Below the pieces are notes generated by a model. It was not told the origin of the DNA. It ran no database searches and saw only the letters and a list, made by a program, of their open reading frames with translations. The position numbers and the translations under genes are program-made. From assembly GCF_034313845.1 (NCBI RefSeq), contig NZ_JAVIWN010000004.1: a DNA stretch of 64,000 bases. One strand, 5' to 3'. The stretch comes from Actimicrobium sp034313845. GTDB taxonomy: Bacteria; Pseudomonadota; Gammaproteobacteria; Burkholderiales; Burkholderiaceae_D. How positions within the stretch are numbered: position 1 is the stretch's first letter; each line of letters starts with the position of its first letter. Shown here one piece after another: positions 1 to 8,330 of the stretch.

Positions 1-1545
1 GATGTCGGTTGCCTTGGCACCGCGAGCACGCATGGCCGTAAAGGCTTCGTGTCCCGGGGTGTCGAGGAAGGTGATCATGCCGCGTGGCGTCTCGACGTGA
101 TACGCACCAATGTGCTGGGTGATTCCGCCGGCTTCACCGGAGGCAACCTTGGCACGACGGATGTAATCAAGCAGCGACGTCTTACCGTGGTCAACGTGAC
201 CCATTACCGTCACGACCGGGGCACGTGGCAGCAGCTCGGCATCAGCGTGTTCGACGCCATCTTCCAGCAGTGCTTCAGGATCATCGGCTTTCGCAGGATG
301 CGCCGTGTGGCCCATCTCTTCGACCAGAATCATTGCCGTTTCCTGATCCAGTACCTGATTGATCGTGACCATCTGGCCCAGTTTCATCAAGTGCTTGATC
401 ACTTCGGATGCCTTGACCGCCATCTTGTGCGCCAGTTCCGCGACGGTAATTGTCTCCGGCACCAGCACATCCTTGACGACAGCCTCAGTCGGCGCCTGGA
501 AATTCGTTTCGCGATCGTCCGCGCCACCATGCGTCGGACGACGTCCCTTGGCACCGCGCCATGCATCGCGACCACCGCCAGCATTACCGCGGGTCTTGAT
601 ACCGGCGCCGCGCTTCTTGGCATCGTCCTGCCAGGTTGACGAGACATTGGCAGTCTTGATTGCCTTCTTGTCGACGACAACGGCCGGTTTCTTCTCGTCT
701 TTCTTTTCGCCTGGCTTCTTGTCTGCGGGCTTGTGCAACGTTCCTTCGGCACTCTTGGCTGCAACGACTGGCGGCGCTACGGGTTCCGGTGCCTTGATGA
801 CGCGGCGTGGCGCACTCATCATTGCCTTGATCTGCGCTACTTCGTCTGCCACAGCCTTGCGAGCCTTGTCCGACGCAGCGGCTTTTTCTGCCGCTTCTCT
901 AGCGCTTTCCTTGGCTAACAGGGCGGCTTTTTTCTTTGCCTCTTCGGCATCTGCACGCTTTTTCTCTTCGATCACTGAACCATCCGGCTTGGAAACTTCA
1001 ACAGGAGCTTCGACGGCGGCGGCTTTTAGGGCCTCCAGTTCCGCTTTCTGCATGGCTTTGGCATGTGCCAGGTTGTCGGCATCGAGCTTGGCAAGACGTT
1101 CCTGCTTTTCGCGCAACTCGGCTTCCTGCTGCACGATCAACTCGGCCTGACGACGGCCTTCTTCGGCACGACGAGCCACTTCCGCTTCATCGATCACCGG
1201 CACCACGGGTGCCACGGCGACTGGCGCAGCCACCGGTGTTTCATCACGCTGCACGAAAGTGCGCTTCTTGCGAACTTCGACCTGAATGGTGCGTGACTTC
1301 CCTGTGGCATCGGCCTGTTTGATCTCGGTCGTTTCCTTGCGGGTCAGCGTGATTTTTTTTGCTTCGCTGGCCGCAGTGGCACCATGCGCTCGCCGCAGAT
1401 GATCAAGAAGCTTGTCCTTATCCTCTTTCGACAGCACATCATCGGTCGTCATTTTGTCTACGCCAGCAGCGCGCAGCTGAGTCAACAGCAAATCAGCCGG
1501 CATCTTCAGCTCGGTCGCAAATTGGGCTACGTTGTTACTCGCCAT
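1..1545 (-). CDS. infB: Translation initiation factor IF-2, N-terminal 515 residues (cut by window edge)
   Basis: IF-2 is the GTPase that brings initiator tRNA to the 30S subunit and promotes subunit joining. The reading frame opens at an ATG whose complement is at 1543-1545, with a GAGGAC ribosome-binding site just upstream, and runs off the left edge. The N-terminal IF2_N helical domain is followed by a long charged Ala/Lys/Glu-rich linker. The GTPase domain begins near residue 440: the P-loop GHVDHGKT lies around residues 446-453 and the G3 motif DTPGH around 494-498. The visible part stops shortly after G3, so the G4/G5 motifs and domains II-IV lie outside. It is the last visible gene of the rimP-nusA-infB operon, 50 bp after nusA, an order conserved across proteobacteria. 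Identity is very secure. Confidence 0.97.
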   Translation of the reverse strand, partial: MASNNVAQFATELKMPADLLLTQLRAAGVDKMTTDDVLSKEDKDKLLDHLRRAHGATAASEAKKITLTRKETTEIKQADATGKSRTIQVEVRKKRTFVQRDETPVAAPVAVAPVVPVIDEAEVARRAEEGRRQAELIVQQEAELREKQERLAKLDADNLAHAKAMQKAELEALKAAAVEAPVEVSKPDGSVIEEKKRADAEEAKKKAALLAKESAREAAEKAAASDKARKAVADEVAQIKAMMSAPRRVIKAPEPVAPPVVAAKSAEGTLHKPADKKPGEKKDEKKPAVVVDKKAIKTANVSSTWQDDAKKRGAGIKTRGNAGGGRDAWRGAKGRRPTHGGADDRETNFQAPTEAVVKDVLVPETITVAELAHKMAVKASEVIKHLMKLGQMVTINQVLDQETAMILVEEMGHTAHPAKADDPEALLEDGVEHADAELLPRAPVVTVMGHVDHGKTSLLDYIRRAKVASGEAGGITQHIGAYHVETPRGMITFLDTPGHEAFTAMRARGAKATDI

Positions 1546-1595
1546 TCAGTCCTCTTTTCTATGTGGCGCGGTAGATGATAATCGAACTTCTCGGA

Positions 1596-3155
1596 TCATT
1601 TGGTTTCCGCGAGGTTCCATGCTTTGGCTTGAAGGGCCTTGACACGATCATCGTACTTGGCATCGATGAGCTTCATCTCTTCATCGGTCACATCTTTAAA
1701 TTCATCATCGATCAATTGCCGTGCGCGGTCTGCTGGCAAAGCCAGGATCGCGCCAAACTCGTCGTAGGCCAAGCCGGAGAATGCCGCCAGCGTTTTCACG
1801 CCAGCCAATCCGAGCTTGCCGGCGGTAACCCGGTCCATACCTTCCATCGTTGCCAACGCGTCATCCATACCCTCAAGACCTTCTTCGGAAGCAATTGCCT
1901 CCGTCACCAGGGCATCGCGGGCGCGGGTGCGCAGCTCATTGACGGTATCTTCGTCGAACGATTCGATCTCCAGCATTTCACTGATCGGCACGTACGCGAT
2001 TTCTTCCAGGCTAGCAAAACCTTCATCGACAAGAATGTCGGCGACTTCCTGATCAACATCGAGCTTTTCCATGAACAGCGCGCGAATGGCGGCGGTTTCA
2101 TTAGCGGACTTGCTGGCCGACTCTTCAGCGGTCATGATGTTGATTTGCCAGTTGGTCAGCTCTGCTGCCAGACGGACATTTTGTCCGCCACGACCGATCG
2201 CAATGGCCAGATTTTCTTCGTCGACCACGACGTCCATCGCATGTTTTTCTTCGTCGACAACAATCGATGACACGTTCGCCGGTGCCAGCGCACCAATGAC
2301 GAATTGCGCCGGGTCTTCGGACCACAATACGATGTCGACGCGTTCACCACCGAGTTCACCGGTTACGGCTTGCACACGCGAGCCGCGCATGCCGACGCAC
2401 GTTCCGATCGGATCGATCCGCTTGTCGCTGGTGAAAACAGCAATCTTTGCACGAACACCAGCATCGCGGGCTGCCGATTTAATAATCAACAAACCTTGCT
2501 CAATCTCTGGCACTTCGAGCTCGAACAGTTTCATGATGAATTCTGGCGATGTGCGCGACAGGATCACTTGTGGTCCGCGTGCGTTGCGGTCAACCCGCAG
2601 AATGAAGGCGCGGACGCGATCACCGATACGCAGGTTTTCTTTCGGAATCATCTGGTCACGTGGCAAACGGGCTTCGATCTTGCCTGACTCGACGATGGCG
2701 TCACCGCGCTCCATGCGCTTGATCGTACCGGTGACCATCGCGTCGCCGCGATCAAGGAAGTCCTGCAATATCTGCTCGCGCTCTGCGTCACGAATACGCT
2801 GCAAGACGACCTGCTTGGTGTCCTGCGCGAATCGTCGGCCGAAATCGACTGACTCGATCGGCTCTTCGATATGATCGTCAATTTCGATATCACTGATCTG
2901 TTCGATAGCTTCAAAGTGCAGGATTTCCTGGTCAGGCAGTTGCAGGCCAGCTTCATCGGGAACGACATGCCAGCGGCGGAACGACTCAAACAATCCGGTG
3001 TCACGATCGATCGTCACCCGGATATCGACATCTCCGTCATAGCGTTTTTTGGTTGCCTGGGACAACGCGTGCTCCAGGGCACCAAAGACGATATCTTTGT
3101 CGACATTTTTTTCGCGCGCCAGCGCATCAACCAACAATAAAACTTCGCGACTCAT
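1596..3155 (-). CDS. nusA: Transcription termination/antitermination factor NusA
   Basis: NusA binds RNA polymerase and controls pausing, termination and rRNA antitermination. The 519 residues match the full proteobacterial form. The order is an N-terminal polymerase-binding domain (about 1-130), an S1 domain (about 135-200), KH1 (about 230-280), KH2 with the signature GRGGQNVRLA at 321-330, and two C-terminal acidic helix-hairpin-helix repeats (about 365-500) that in enterobacteria contact the alpha subunit and lambda N. The ATG overlaps the rimP stop as ATGA, and an AGGAG lies upstream inside rimP, so translation is probably coupled. infB follows after 50 bp. Confidence 0.98.
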   Translation of the reverse strand: MSREVLLLVDALAREKNVDKDIVFGALEHALSQATKKRYDGDVDIRVTIDRDTGLFESFRRWHVVPDEAGLQLPDQEILHFEAIEQISDIEIDDHIEEPIESVDFGRRFAQDTKQVVLQRIRDAEREQILQDFLDRGDAMVTGTIKRMERGDAIVESGKIEARLPRDQMIPKENLRIGDRVRAFILRVDRNARGPQVILSRTSPEFIMKLFELEVPEIEQGLLIIKSAARDAGVRAKIAVFTSDKRIDPIGTCVGMRGSRVQAVTGELGGERVDIVLWSEDPAQFVIGALAPANVSSIVVDEEKHAMDVVVDEENLAIAIGRGGQNVRLAAELTNWQINIMTAEESASKSANETAAIRALFMEKLDVDQEVADILVDEGFASLEEIAYVPISEMLEIESFDEDTVNELRTRARDALVTEAIASEEGLEGMDDALATMEGMDRVTAGKLGLAGVKTLAAFSGLAYDEFGAILALPADRARQLIDDEFKDVTDEEMKLIDAKYDDRVKALQAKAWNLAETK

Positions 3156-3643
3156 GCTTTGCGACTCCTAAAATCCACTTTCGGCACCAGATGTGCCTTA
3201 TCCACATCGGCGAGCGTAAACTCCAGCATCGCCGACCCTTCTTTACCTTCAAATTCGAGCGCCAACTGATCGCCCTCGGGGGCCTGCAATATTCCCTGGA
3301 ATGATTTCCGGTTCGCTGCGCCAGGCATCGGCATGCGCAACTTCACAATTGCTTCCATCCCGGCGAATCGCGCATAATCGGCCAATTTTTTGAGTGGCCG
3401 ATCCAGACCAGGAGAAGATACTTCCAGCCGTTCATACACCGCATTTTCGACAGTGAGCACATGCAGCAACTGATGCGTGACTTTTTCACAGTCTTCGACC
3501 GTGATCATGCCGCGCTCGGCCTGCTCGGGGAGAAAGTCGATGTATACGCGCAGCAGACCGCGTGCGGCCTGCTCGAAATCGACCAGTTCATACTCCATCC
3601 CAACCACGGTTTTCTCTATCAATTCCAGCAACTGCAAGGCCAT
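3152..3643 (-). CDS. rimP: Ribosome maturation factor RimP
   Basis: RimP (YhbC/P15a) assists late 30S subunit assembly. At 163 residues it is the usual length, with the N-terminal alpha/beta domain carrying the family stretch GMEYELVDFE near residue 16 and the SSPGLDRPL motif near residue 78, then a C-terminal SH3-like barrel. It overlaps nusA by four bases. A GGAG precedes the ATG at a short spacing. It is the first gene after an intrinsic terminator and leader at 3708-3888, so it is probably read from a promoter in the leader or by readthrough. Confidence 0.96.
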   Translation of the reverse strand: MALQLLELIEKTVVGMEYELVDFEQAARGLLRVYIDFLPEQAERGMITVEDCEKVTHQLLHVLTVENAVYERLEVSSPGLDRPLKKLADYARFAGMEAIVKLRMPMPGAANRKSFQGILQAPEGDQLALEFEGKEGSAMLEFTLADVDKAHLVPKVDFRSRKA

Positions 3644-3707
3644 TCTCCAAATTGGGCAGCAAAACTGTTCACCATCATGCCAGCACGATCAACACAATCT
3701 GTTCAAC

Positions 3708-3732
3708 AAAAAAAAAATGGGCAGATGCCCAT
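3708..3732 (-). terminator. Intrinsic terminator or attenuator between rluB and rimP
   Basis: On the minus strand a perfect palindrome ATGGGCATCTGCCCAT is followed immediately by ten consecutive T residues, a textbook Rho-independent terminator. It lies about 200 bp after the rluB stop and only 65 bp before the rimP start. It may simply end the rluB transcript, or it may act as an attenuator in a rimP-nusA-infB leader. A putative attenuator called the rimP leader has been described in gammaproteobacteria, and NusA feeds back on its own operon in E. coli. Confidence 0.85.
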
Positions 3733-3862
3733 CTTACAATCCTGCCTCGTCGGTAGCGTCACTTTGCGCTTGAGTATGTTTGATGTACTTGCACAGGCTA
3801 TCCGACGATTTTAATAACTGCCGCAGTATAGTCCATTACGTTGGTCGCTGCAATCCTGAACT

Positions 3863-3888
3863 GGTCTCAATCCGAGTGCATTGAGACC
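3863..3888 (-). repeat. Perfect 9-bp inverted repeat in the rluB-rimP gap
   Basis: GGTCTCAAT and ATTGAGACC form a perfect 9-bp stem around an 8-nt loop. The hairpin lies 52 bp after the rluB stop and about 130 bp upstream of the terminator at 3708-3732. It has no T-tract, so it is not an intrinsic terminator. It could stabilise the rluB 3' end or be part of a structured rimP leader. The rest of the 296-bp gap (3644-3939) holds no gene that I can support. Confidence 0.6.
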
Positions 3889-3939
3889 GAACAAACTGAC
3901 GCTCCACTAACCGAAGACAAGCGTTTTACCAACGCGATA

Positions 3940-5832
3940 TTATCCCCGCGAACGACGCCGCTGACCGCCTGGACCACCCTGATTGCCGCCAAAGCCACCC
4001 TGGCCGCCACCCTGATTACCGCCGGAACCGCCCTGACCGCTGCGTCCCTGACCACCTTGACCACCCTGACCTGGACCACGTCCCGGCCCGCCCGTGCGAC
4101 GCGGTTGCCCCATTCCGGGAAACCCGAGCGCGGTTTGCATTGGATCAGGCTGGCGAGACCGCGCCTTGGCCGGAGCACCGCGTCCTTGACCCTGGCCACC
4201 TTGACTCTGGGCCGGATAAGCACCCGGACCACGTGGCTGGCCCTGACCAGCGAAACCGCCCGGACCGCGCGCTTGCGCACCCCGGCTCTTGCCCGGCCAT
4301 TGACCTGGCTCCGGCGCATTGGCACGATTACCGTTCGGCCCGCCGTTGCGTGCCGTCGCGGGTGCACGCTCGATGCGATTACCATTGACGCCGCCTTCGC
4401 TGTCATGTTCGTCGCTGCGACTTCTCGATGGCTCACTCTTGCCGACCGTTTTTTCGAGTCCGCTGATCTTCAACAGGTCGCGTACCGAATGTTCATCCAT
4501 TTCTTCCCAGCGACCACGCTTGAGGTTTGGCGGCAATACCATCGCGCCATACCGCGTGCGAATCAGCCGCGACACGGTCAGACCGATGGCCTCGAACATA
4601 CGACGCACTTCACGATTGCGTCCCTCGCCGATGGTGACGCGGTACCACTTGTTGACGCCTTCGCCGCCGCCATCAGCGACCCGCGAGAACTGCGCCACGC
4701 CATCATCAAGCTCGACACCGGCCAGCAATTTCTGGCGCATTCCTTCTTCGAGCTCGCCCAGCGTACGCACGGCGTATTCGCGGTCGATGTTATAGCGCGG
4801 ATGCATCAGCCGATTGGCCAGGTCACCCGAGGTTGTGAACAGCAACAAGCCTTCGGTATTGAAGTCGAGACGACCCACGGCCAGCCACTTTCCGGCCTTC
4901 ATGTTGGGCAAACGCTCGAAAACCGATGGACGACCATCCGGGTCATCATGGCTGACGATTTCACCTGCGGGCTTGTGATACACCAGCACACGTGGTGGCT
5001 TCTTGCTGACACGGCGCTGGATCAGCTTGCCGTTAATGCGCACCTGGTCCTGCGCCAAAATGCGCTGACCAATGTGAGCCGGTTCGCCATTGACCGAGAC
5101 GCGCCCGGAAATGATCAGCTCTTCCATATCGCGCCGTGAACCCAGTCCTGCTTCGGCCAGGACTTTATGCAACTTCGGTGCGTCATCATCGGCGGTCAGG
5201 TCACGTCGCACCGCTTTTGGAGCGGGAGCACGACCATTCCGGCCCCCTTCGGCACCCGCGTCTTGCCCACCATCGGAATCATCGAACGCAGCCGACGTCA
5301 CAAAAGAAAACACCGAATCCGCATCGGTAGCACGCGGTGCCTGGCGGCCTGCATTGCCGGCCACCGGCTTCTGACGCGTTTTTTGGCCAGCGCCCTGTCC
5401 TTTCGGACGATCTTCATTGGGACGGGCACGCGCTTCACGCGGGGCATGCTGACGAGGCGGCCGGACCTGCGCGGGCTGGACTGGATTGGCAGCGCTATCG
5501 ACAACACCTTCCTGTGCAGTCACGGCAGCTCCCGCCGCAACACCATCCTGCGTCACCACATTGCGCTCGACCGGGTCACGGGTACGACGCAGATTACGCG
5601 GACCGCGCACCGCGCGCCGGGGTGCAACGGTTGCCGCATCCGGCACCGAGGATAGCGATAAGTTGGGTGCCCCGGATTCCACGACCGCAACCGTCTCTGC
5701 GCCCGCCGCTTCAACGACAGCCGGCACGGCCGCTTTTGCACGCGGAGCTCGCTTGCGCGGTGCCTTTGGTTCGGCTGATGCTGCTGGAATGGCTTCGTTC
5801 GGACTGTCGTCGTGAGGATTAGGCGGATTCAT
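3940..5832 (-). CDS. rluB: 23S rRNA pseudouridine synthase RluB with long disordered tails
   Basis: RluB isomerises U2605 of 23S rRNA in E. coli. The conserved core is an S4 RNA-binding domain (about residues 219-265) followed by the pseudouridine synthase domain with catalytic-Asp motif GRLDFNTEG at 320-328 and GEGRNREVRRMFEAIG near 402. The 630 residues are far longer than the roughly 290 of E. coli. The first 215 residues are Ala/Pro/Arg-rich and the last 160 are Gly/Arg/Gln/Asn-rich with many GGQGG-like repeats, both probably disordered and RNA-binding. I chose the ATG at 5832, which overlaps the scpB stop by 14 bp. An upstream frame extension to 5889 lies wholly inside scpB and is unlikely. 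A terminator follows at 3708. Confidence 0.93.
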   Translation of the reverse strand: MNPPNPHDDSPNEAIPAASAEPKAPRKRAPRAKAAVPAVVEAAGAETVAVVESGAPNLSLSSVPDAATVAPRRAVRGPRNLRRTRDPVERNVVTQDGVAAGAAVTAQEGVVDSAANPVQPAQVRPPRQHAPREARARPNEDRPKGQGAGQKTRQKPVAGNAGRQAPRATDADSVFSFVTSAAFDDSDGGQDAGAEGGRNGRAPAPKAVRRDLTADDDAPKLHKVLAEAGLGSRRDMEELIISGRVSVNGEPAHIGQRILAQDQVRINGKLIQRRVSKKPPRVLVYHKPAGEIVSHDDPDGRPSVFERLPNMKAGKWLAVGRLDFNTEGLLLFTTSGDLANRLMHPRYNIDREYAVRTLGELEEGMRQKLLAGVELDDGVAQFSRVADGGGEGVNKWYRVTIGEGRNREVRRMFEAIGLTVSRLIRTRYGAMVLPPNLKRGRWEEMDEHSVRDLLKISGLEKTVGKSEPSRSRSDEHDSEGGVNGNRIERAPATARNGGPNGNRANAPEPGQWPGKSRGAQARGPGGFAGQGQPRGPGAYPAQSQGGQGQGRGAPAKARSRQPDPMQTALGFPGMGQPRRTGGPGRGPGQGGQGGQGRSGQGGSGGNQGGGQGGFGGNQGGPGGQRRRSRG

Positions 5833-6589
5833 TATTGGATTCTTTATTGTTCTCGACCGACGAGGTGTCGGCCATCGGGTCTGGGACATGCGTATCGTCA
5901 GGAACTGCGACCTGCCCCGATGACGCTGCCGGTGCTAAGGTTAATTCGGGTTGCGGTACTACGGAAAGGCGAACTGCTCCGTCTCGCTCCATCCAGGACT
6001 TCAGACCGGCATCGAGACTCTGAATCTGCTCCAGCAAGCCCTCTTGCTCGGCACCTTTGAGCGCCTGCTGCAACGGCGGCATCTGGTCGAGCGACGCCAG
6101 ACCAAGGTCATCAAGAAACTGCCGCGTCGTCGCCAGCAAGGCGGGACGACCCGGCACATCACGGTGTCCGATGGCTTCGACCCAGTTGCGCTCTTCCAGC
6201 ATCTTGATCGTCAAGGAATTAACCGCGACGCCGCGGATTTCTTCGATGTCACCACGCGTTACGGGCTGGCGGTAAGCAATGATGGCCAGCGTTTCGAGCG
6301 TCGCACGCGAATATTTTGGCGGCTTTTCCGGGTTGAGTCGCTCAAGATAAGTTTTCATTTCAGGCCGACTCTGGAAGCGCCAGCCTGTCGCCAGACTAAT
6401 CAGCTCAATTCCCTTGCCGGACCAATCCACCCGCAATTGCTCCAGCAGTGAACGGATCGTATCCGCGCCGACGTCATCGCCGCGAACATCCGGATCGACG
6501 AAGAGCTTTTTCAGCGCAGAAACCGACAAGGGCTCGTGGGCGCACAAGAGAGCTGTTTCGAGGACTATTTTCGCCTCAGCGGTATTCAT
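5819..6589 (-). CDS. scpB: Segregation and condensation protein B
   Basis: ScpB is the kleisin-interacting winged-helix subunit of the SMC-ScpAB condensin that organises the chromosome for segregation. The 256 residues include the hallmark stretch TLETLAIIAYRQPVTRGDIE near residue 95, then GHRDVPGRPALLATT near 145. The C-terminal 80 residues are acidic and variable. It is co-directional with the upstream initiator tRNA and overlaps rluB. No scpA is visible in the window, which is unusual compared with the common scpA-scpB pairing. Confidence 0.95.
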   Translation of the reverse strand: MNTAEAKIVLETALLCAHEPLSVSALKKLFVDPDVRGDDVGADTIRSLLEQLRVDWSGKGIELISLATGWRFQSRPEMKTYLERLNPEKPPKYSRATLETLAIIAYRQPVTRGDIEEIRGVAVNSLTIKMLEERNWVEAIGHRDVPGRPALLATTRQFLDDLGLASLDQMPPLQQALKGAEQEGLLEQIQSLDAGLKSWMERDGAVRLSVVPQPELTLAPAASSGQVAVPDDTHVPDPMADTSSVENNKESNNESA

Positions 6590-6772
6590 TAATAATTGTT
6601 GTCCAACTTTTTTATTGCGTGAGCGTGTAGAAATTTGTATTCAACCACAGTCATATGAAACGACTGCACGGTCAGAGAACCTGTTGATCTTGCTTTCCGG
6701 CGCCCATACCAGGGAGATAGTTAATGAGCGGGGATATTTATTAAGTTTGGCTTGGCACTGCTGAAAGAGACT

Positions 6773-6849
6773 TGGTTGCGGGGACAGGATTTGAACCTGT
6801 GACCTTCGGGTTATGAGCCCGACGAGCTGCCAGACTGCTCCACCCCGCG
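6773..6849 (-). tRNA. Initiator tRNA-fMet (CAT anticodon)
   Basis: The minus-strand sequence folds into a 77-nt tRNA that encodes its own CCA. The anticodon CAT is at 6813-6815. Two initiator hallmarks are visible: the C1 x A72 mismatch at the top of the acceptor stem (CGCGGGG against CCCCGCA) and three consecutive G:C pairs in the anticodon stem (GGGCTCATAACCC). It lies directly upstream of scpB-rluB-rimP-nusA-infB. In E. coli a second initiator tRNA gene (metY) heads rimP-nusA-infB, so the arrangement is recognisably similar. The 180 bp between it and scpB contain no obvious terminator. Confidence 0.98.
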
Positions 6850-6861
6850 TCTGATTGCTGG

Positions 6862-6890
6862 AATATACAGCGTCTCAGTCGATATGGCAA
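6862..6890 (-). promoter_or_regulatory. Sigma-70 promoter of the initiator tRNA
   Basis: On the minus strand TTGCCA (complement of 6885-6890) and TATATT (complement of 6862-6867) are separated by exactly 17 bp, and the tRNA begins 12 nt after the -10 element. This is close to consensus and well placed. It probably drives the tRNA and at least scpB-rluB. Confidence 0.8.
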
Positions 6891-6989
6891 CGACTTCAAT
6901 GCCGATTTTGCGGTGATACACTCTATGGCGGCCTGCATTAAGGGCCTGACCCCAGCCAAGCATTCCCCCTACTCATTAAGCGACAAGCC

Positions 6990-7559
6990 ATGAAATTCTG
7001 CTCCGAATGCGCGCAACCCGTCACGATGATCATTCCTCCTGACGACACCCGCTTACGTTATGTGTGCTCCGGATGTGGCATGGTCCATTACGAGAATCCG
7101 AAGCTGGTGGTCGGCTCCATCCCGATCTGGGACCAGGGCGGTGACACGAAGATATTACTGTGCCGCCGGGCCATTGAACCGCGCATGGGTTACTGGACCT
7201 TGCCAGCTGGCTTCATGGAAAATGCGGAAACGAGTGCGGCGGGCGCGCAGCGCGAAACGGAAGAAGAAGCCGGTGCGAACATTGCACTGCACGATGTCTT
7301 TACGATGATGAATGTCCCGCATGTGCATCAAGTCCATTTGTTTTATCGCGCGACGCTGCTGGACCTGAACTATGTGGCGGGAATCGAAAGCCTTGAAGTG
7401 CAGTTGTTTTCCGAAGCAACGATACCGTGGGATGACATCGCCTTTCCGACCGTCAGCCTGACACTGGAGCTATTTTTCAAGGACATGCGCAAGGTCAGGG
7501 AAGGCGGAAGTTTTGGCTTCCATGCACAGGACATCCTCAAACCGATGCGCTCCACCTAA
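6990..7559 (+). CDS. NUDIX hydrolase with N-terminal zinc ribbon
   Basis: The protein hydrolyses an unidentified nucleoside-diphosphate-X substrate. The first 30 residues carry four cysteines in two CxxC pairs (FCSECA and VCSGCG), a zinc ribbon as in NudC-like and related NUDIX proteins. The NUDIX box starts at about residue 74 and fits the Gx5Ex7REUxEExGU pattern, with REtEEEaG as its core. At 189 residues it is shorter than E. coli NudC (257), so it need not be an NADH pyrophosphatase. It is divergent from the tRNA and lies 15 bp upstream of aat. Confidence 0.9.
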   Translation: MKFCSECAQPVTMIIPPDDTRLRYVCSGCGMVHYENPKLVVGSIPIWDQGGDTKILLCRRAIEPRMGYWTLPAGFMENAETSAAGAQRETEEEAGANIALHDVFTMMNVPHVHQVHLFYRATLLDLNYVAGIESLEVQLFSEATIPWDDIAFPTVSLTLELFFKDMRKVREGGSFGFHAQDILKPMRST

Positions 7560-7574
7560 CAGGACACGGCAACA

Positions 7575-8330
7575 TTGAATATCCCCTGGCTCGATCACCA
7601 TGACGCGTTTCCGGACGTGGAACAGGCACTGACCGAAACCGACGGCGCTGCCGGTTTGCTGGCAGCAGGTGCCGACTTGTCACCACAGCGGCTGCTGGAA
7701 GCCTACCGGCAAGGTATTTTTCCGTGGTTTTCAGAAGGCCAGCCCATTTTGTGGTGGAGTACCGATCCACGCATGGTGTTGCAAACCGCACATTTTGTGG
7801 TTTCCGATAGCCTGAAAAAAACCTTGCGCAAGGTCAGCCGCGACAGCCGGTGGGAGGTCCGTTTCGATTGCGCCTTTGAGCAAGTAATGCGAGCGTGCGC
7901 TGCGCCGCGACGCGATGGCCCGGGAACCTGGATCAGCGAGGAGATCGTCGCTGGCTATTGCGGCTTGCATCGACTCGGCTATGCCCATTCATCCGAAGTC
8001 TGGCTCGACGGCGAACTGGTCGGCGGTGCCTACGGGGTCAGTATCGGTCGCATGTTTTATGGCGAATCAATGTTTGCCCGCGTCACTGATGCGTCCAAAA
8101 TTGCCCTTGCCTACCTGGTAGGTTTCCTGAAAAGCCATGCGGTTTCAATGATAGACTGCCAGCAAGAGACAGCCCATCTGGCTTCTCTGGGGGCAGCGCC
8201 AATCCGGCGTGCCGCATTCATCGAGCATCTGCGTGACGCCGTCACCCAACCGCAGATCGAACACTGGGCACCAGTCAATGTATCCTCGGTAGTAACGCGA
8301 ACAGGGCCGAACGACGATGACGCATCTTAA
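7575..8330 (+). CDS. aat: Leucyl/phenylalanyl-tRNA--protein transferase
   Basis: Aat transfers Leu or Phe from tRNA to proteins with N-terminal Arg or Lys, making them ClpS/ClpAP substrates. The 251 residues contain the family stretches GIFPWFSEGQPILWWSTDPR near residue 47 and GRMFYGESMF near 158. The start is a TTG at 7575. The C-terminus overlaps the downstream transferase gene by 14 bp. The two genes supply both arms of the bacterial N-end-rule modification pathway. Confidence 0.95.
   Translation: MNIPWLDHHDAFPDVEQALTETDGAAGLLAAGADLSPQRLLEAYRQGIFPWFSEGQPILWWSTDPRMVLQTAHFVVSDSLKKTLRKVSRDSRWEVRFDCAFEQVMRACAAPRRDGPGTWISEEIVAGYCGLHRLGYAHSSEVWLDGELVGGAYGVSIGRMFYGESMFARVTDASKIALAYLVGFLKSHAVSMIDCQQETAHLASLGAAPIRRAAFIEHLRDAVTQPQIEHWAPVNVSSVVTRTGPNDDDAS

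Noticed and set aside
359..1150. 263-codon plus-strand frame opposite infB
   Set aside because: Ala/Ser-rich antisense shadow of the infB linker, without family features.
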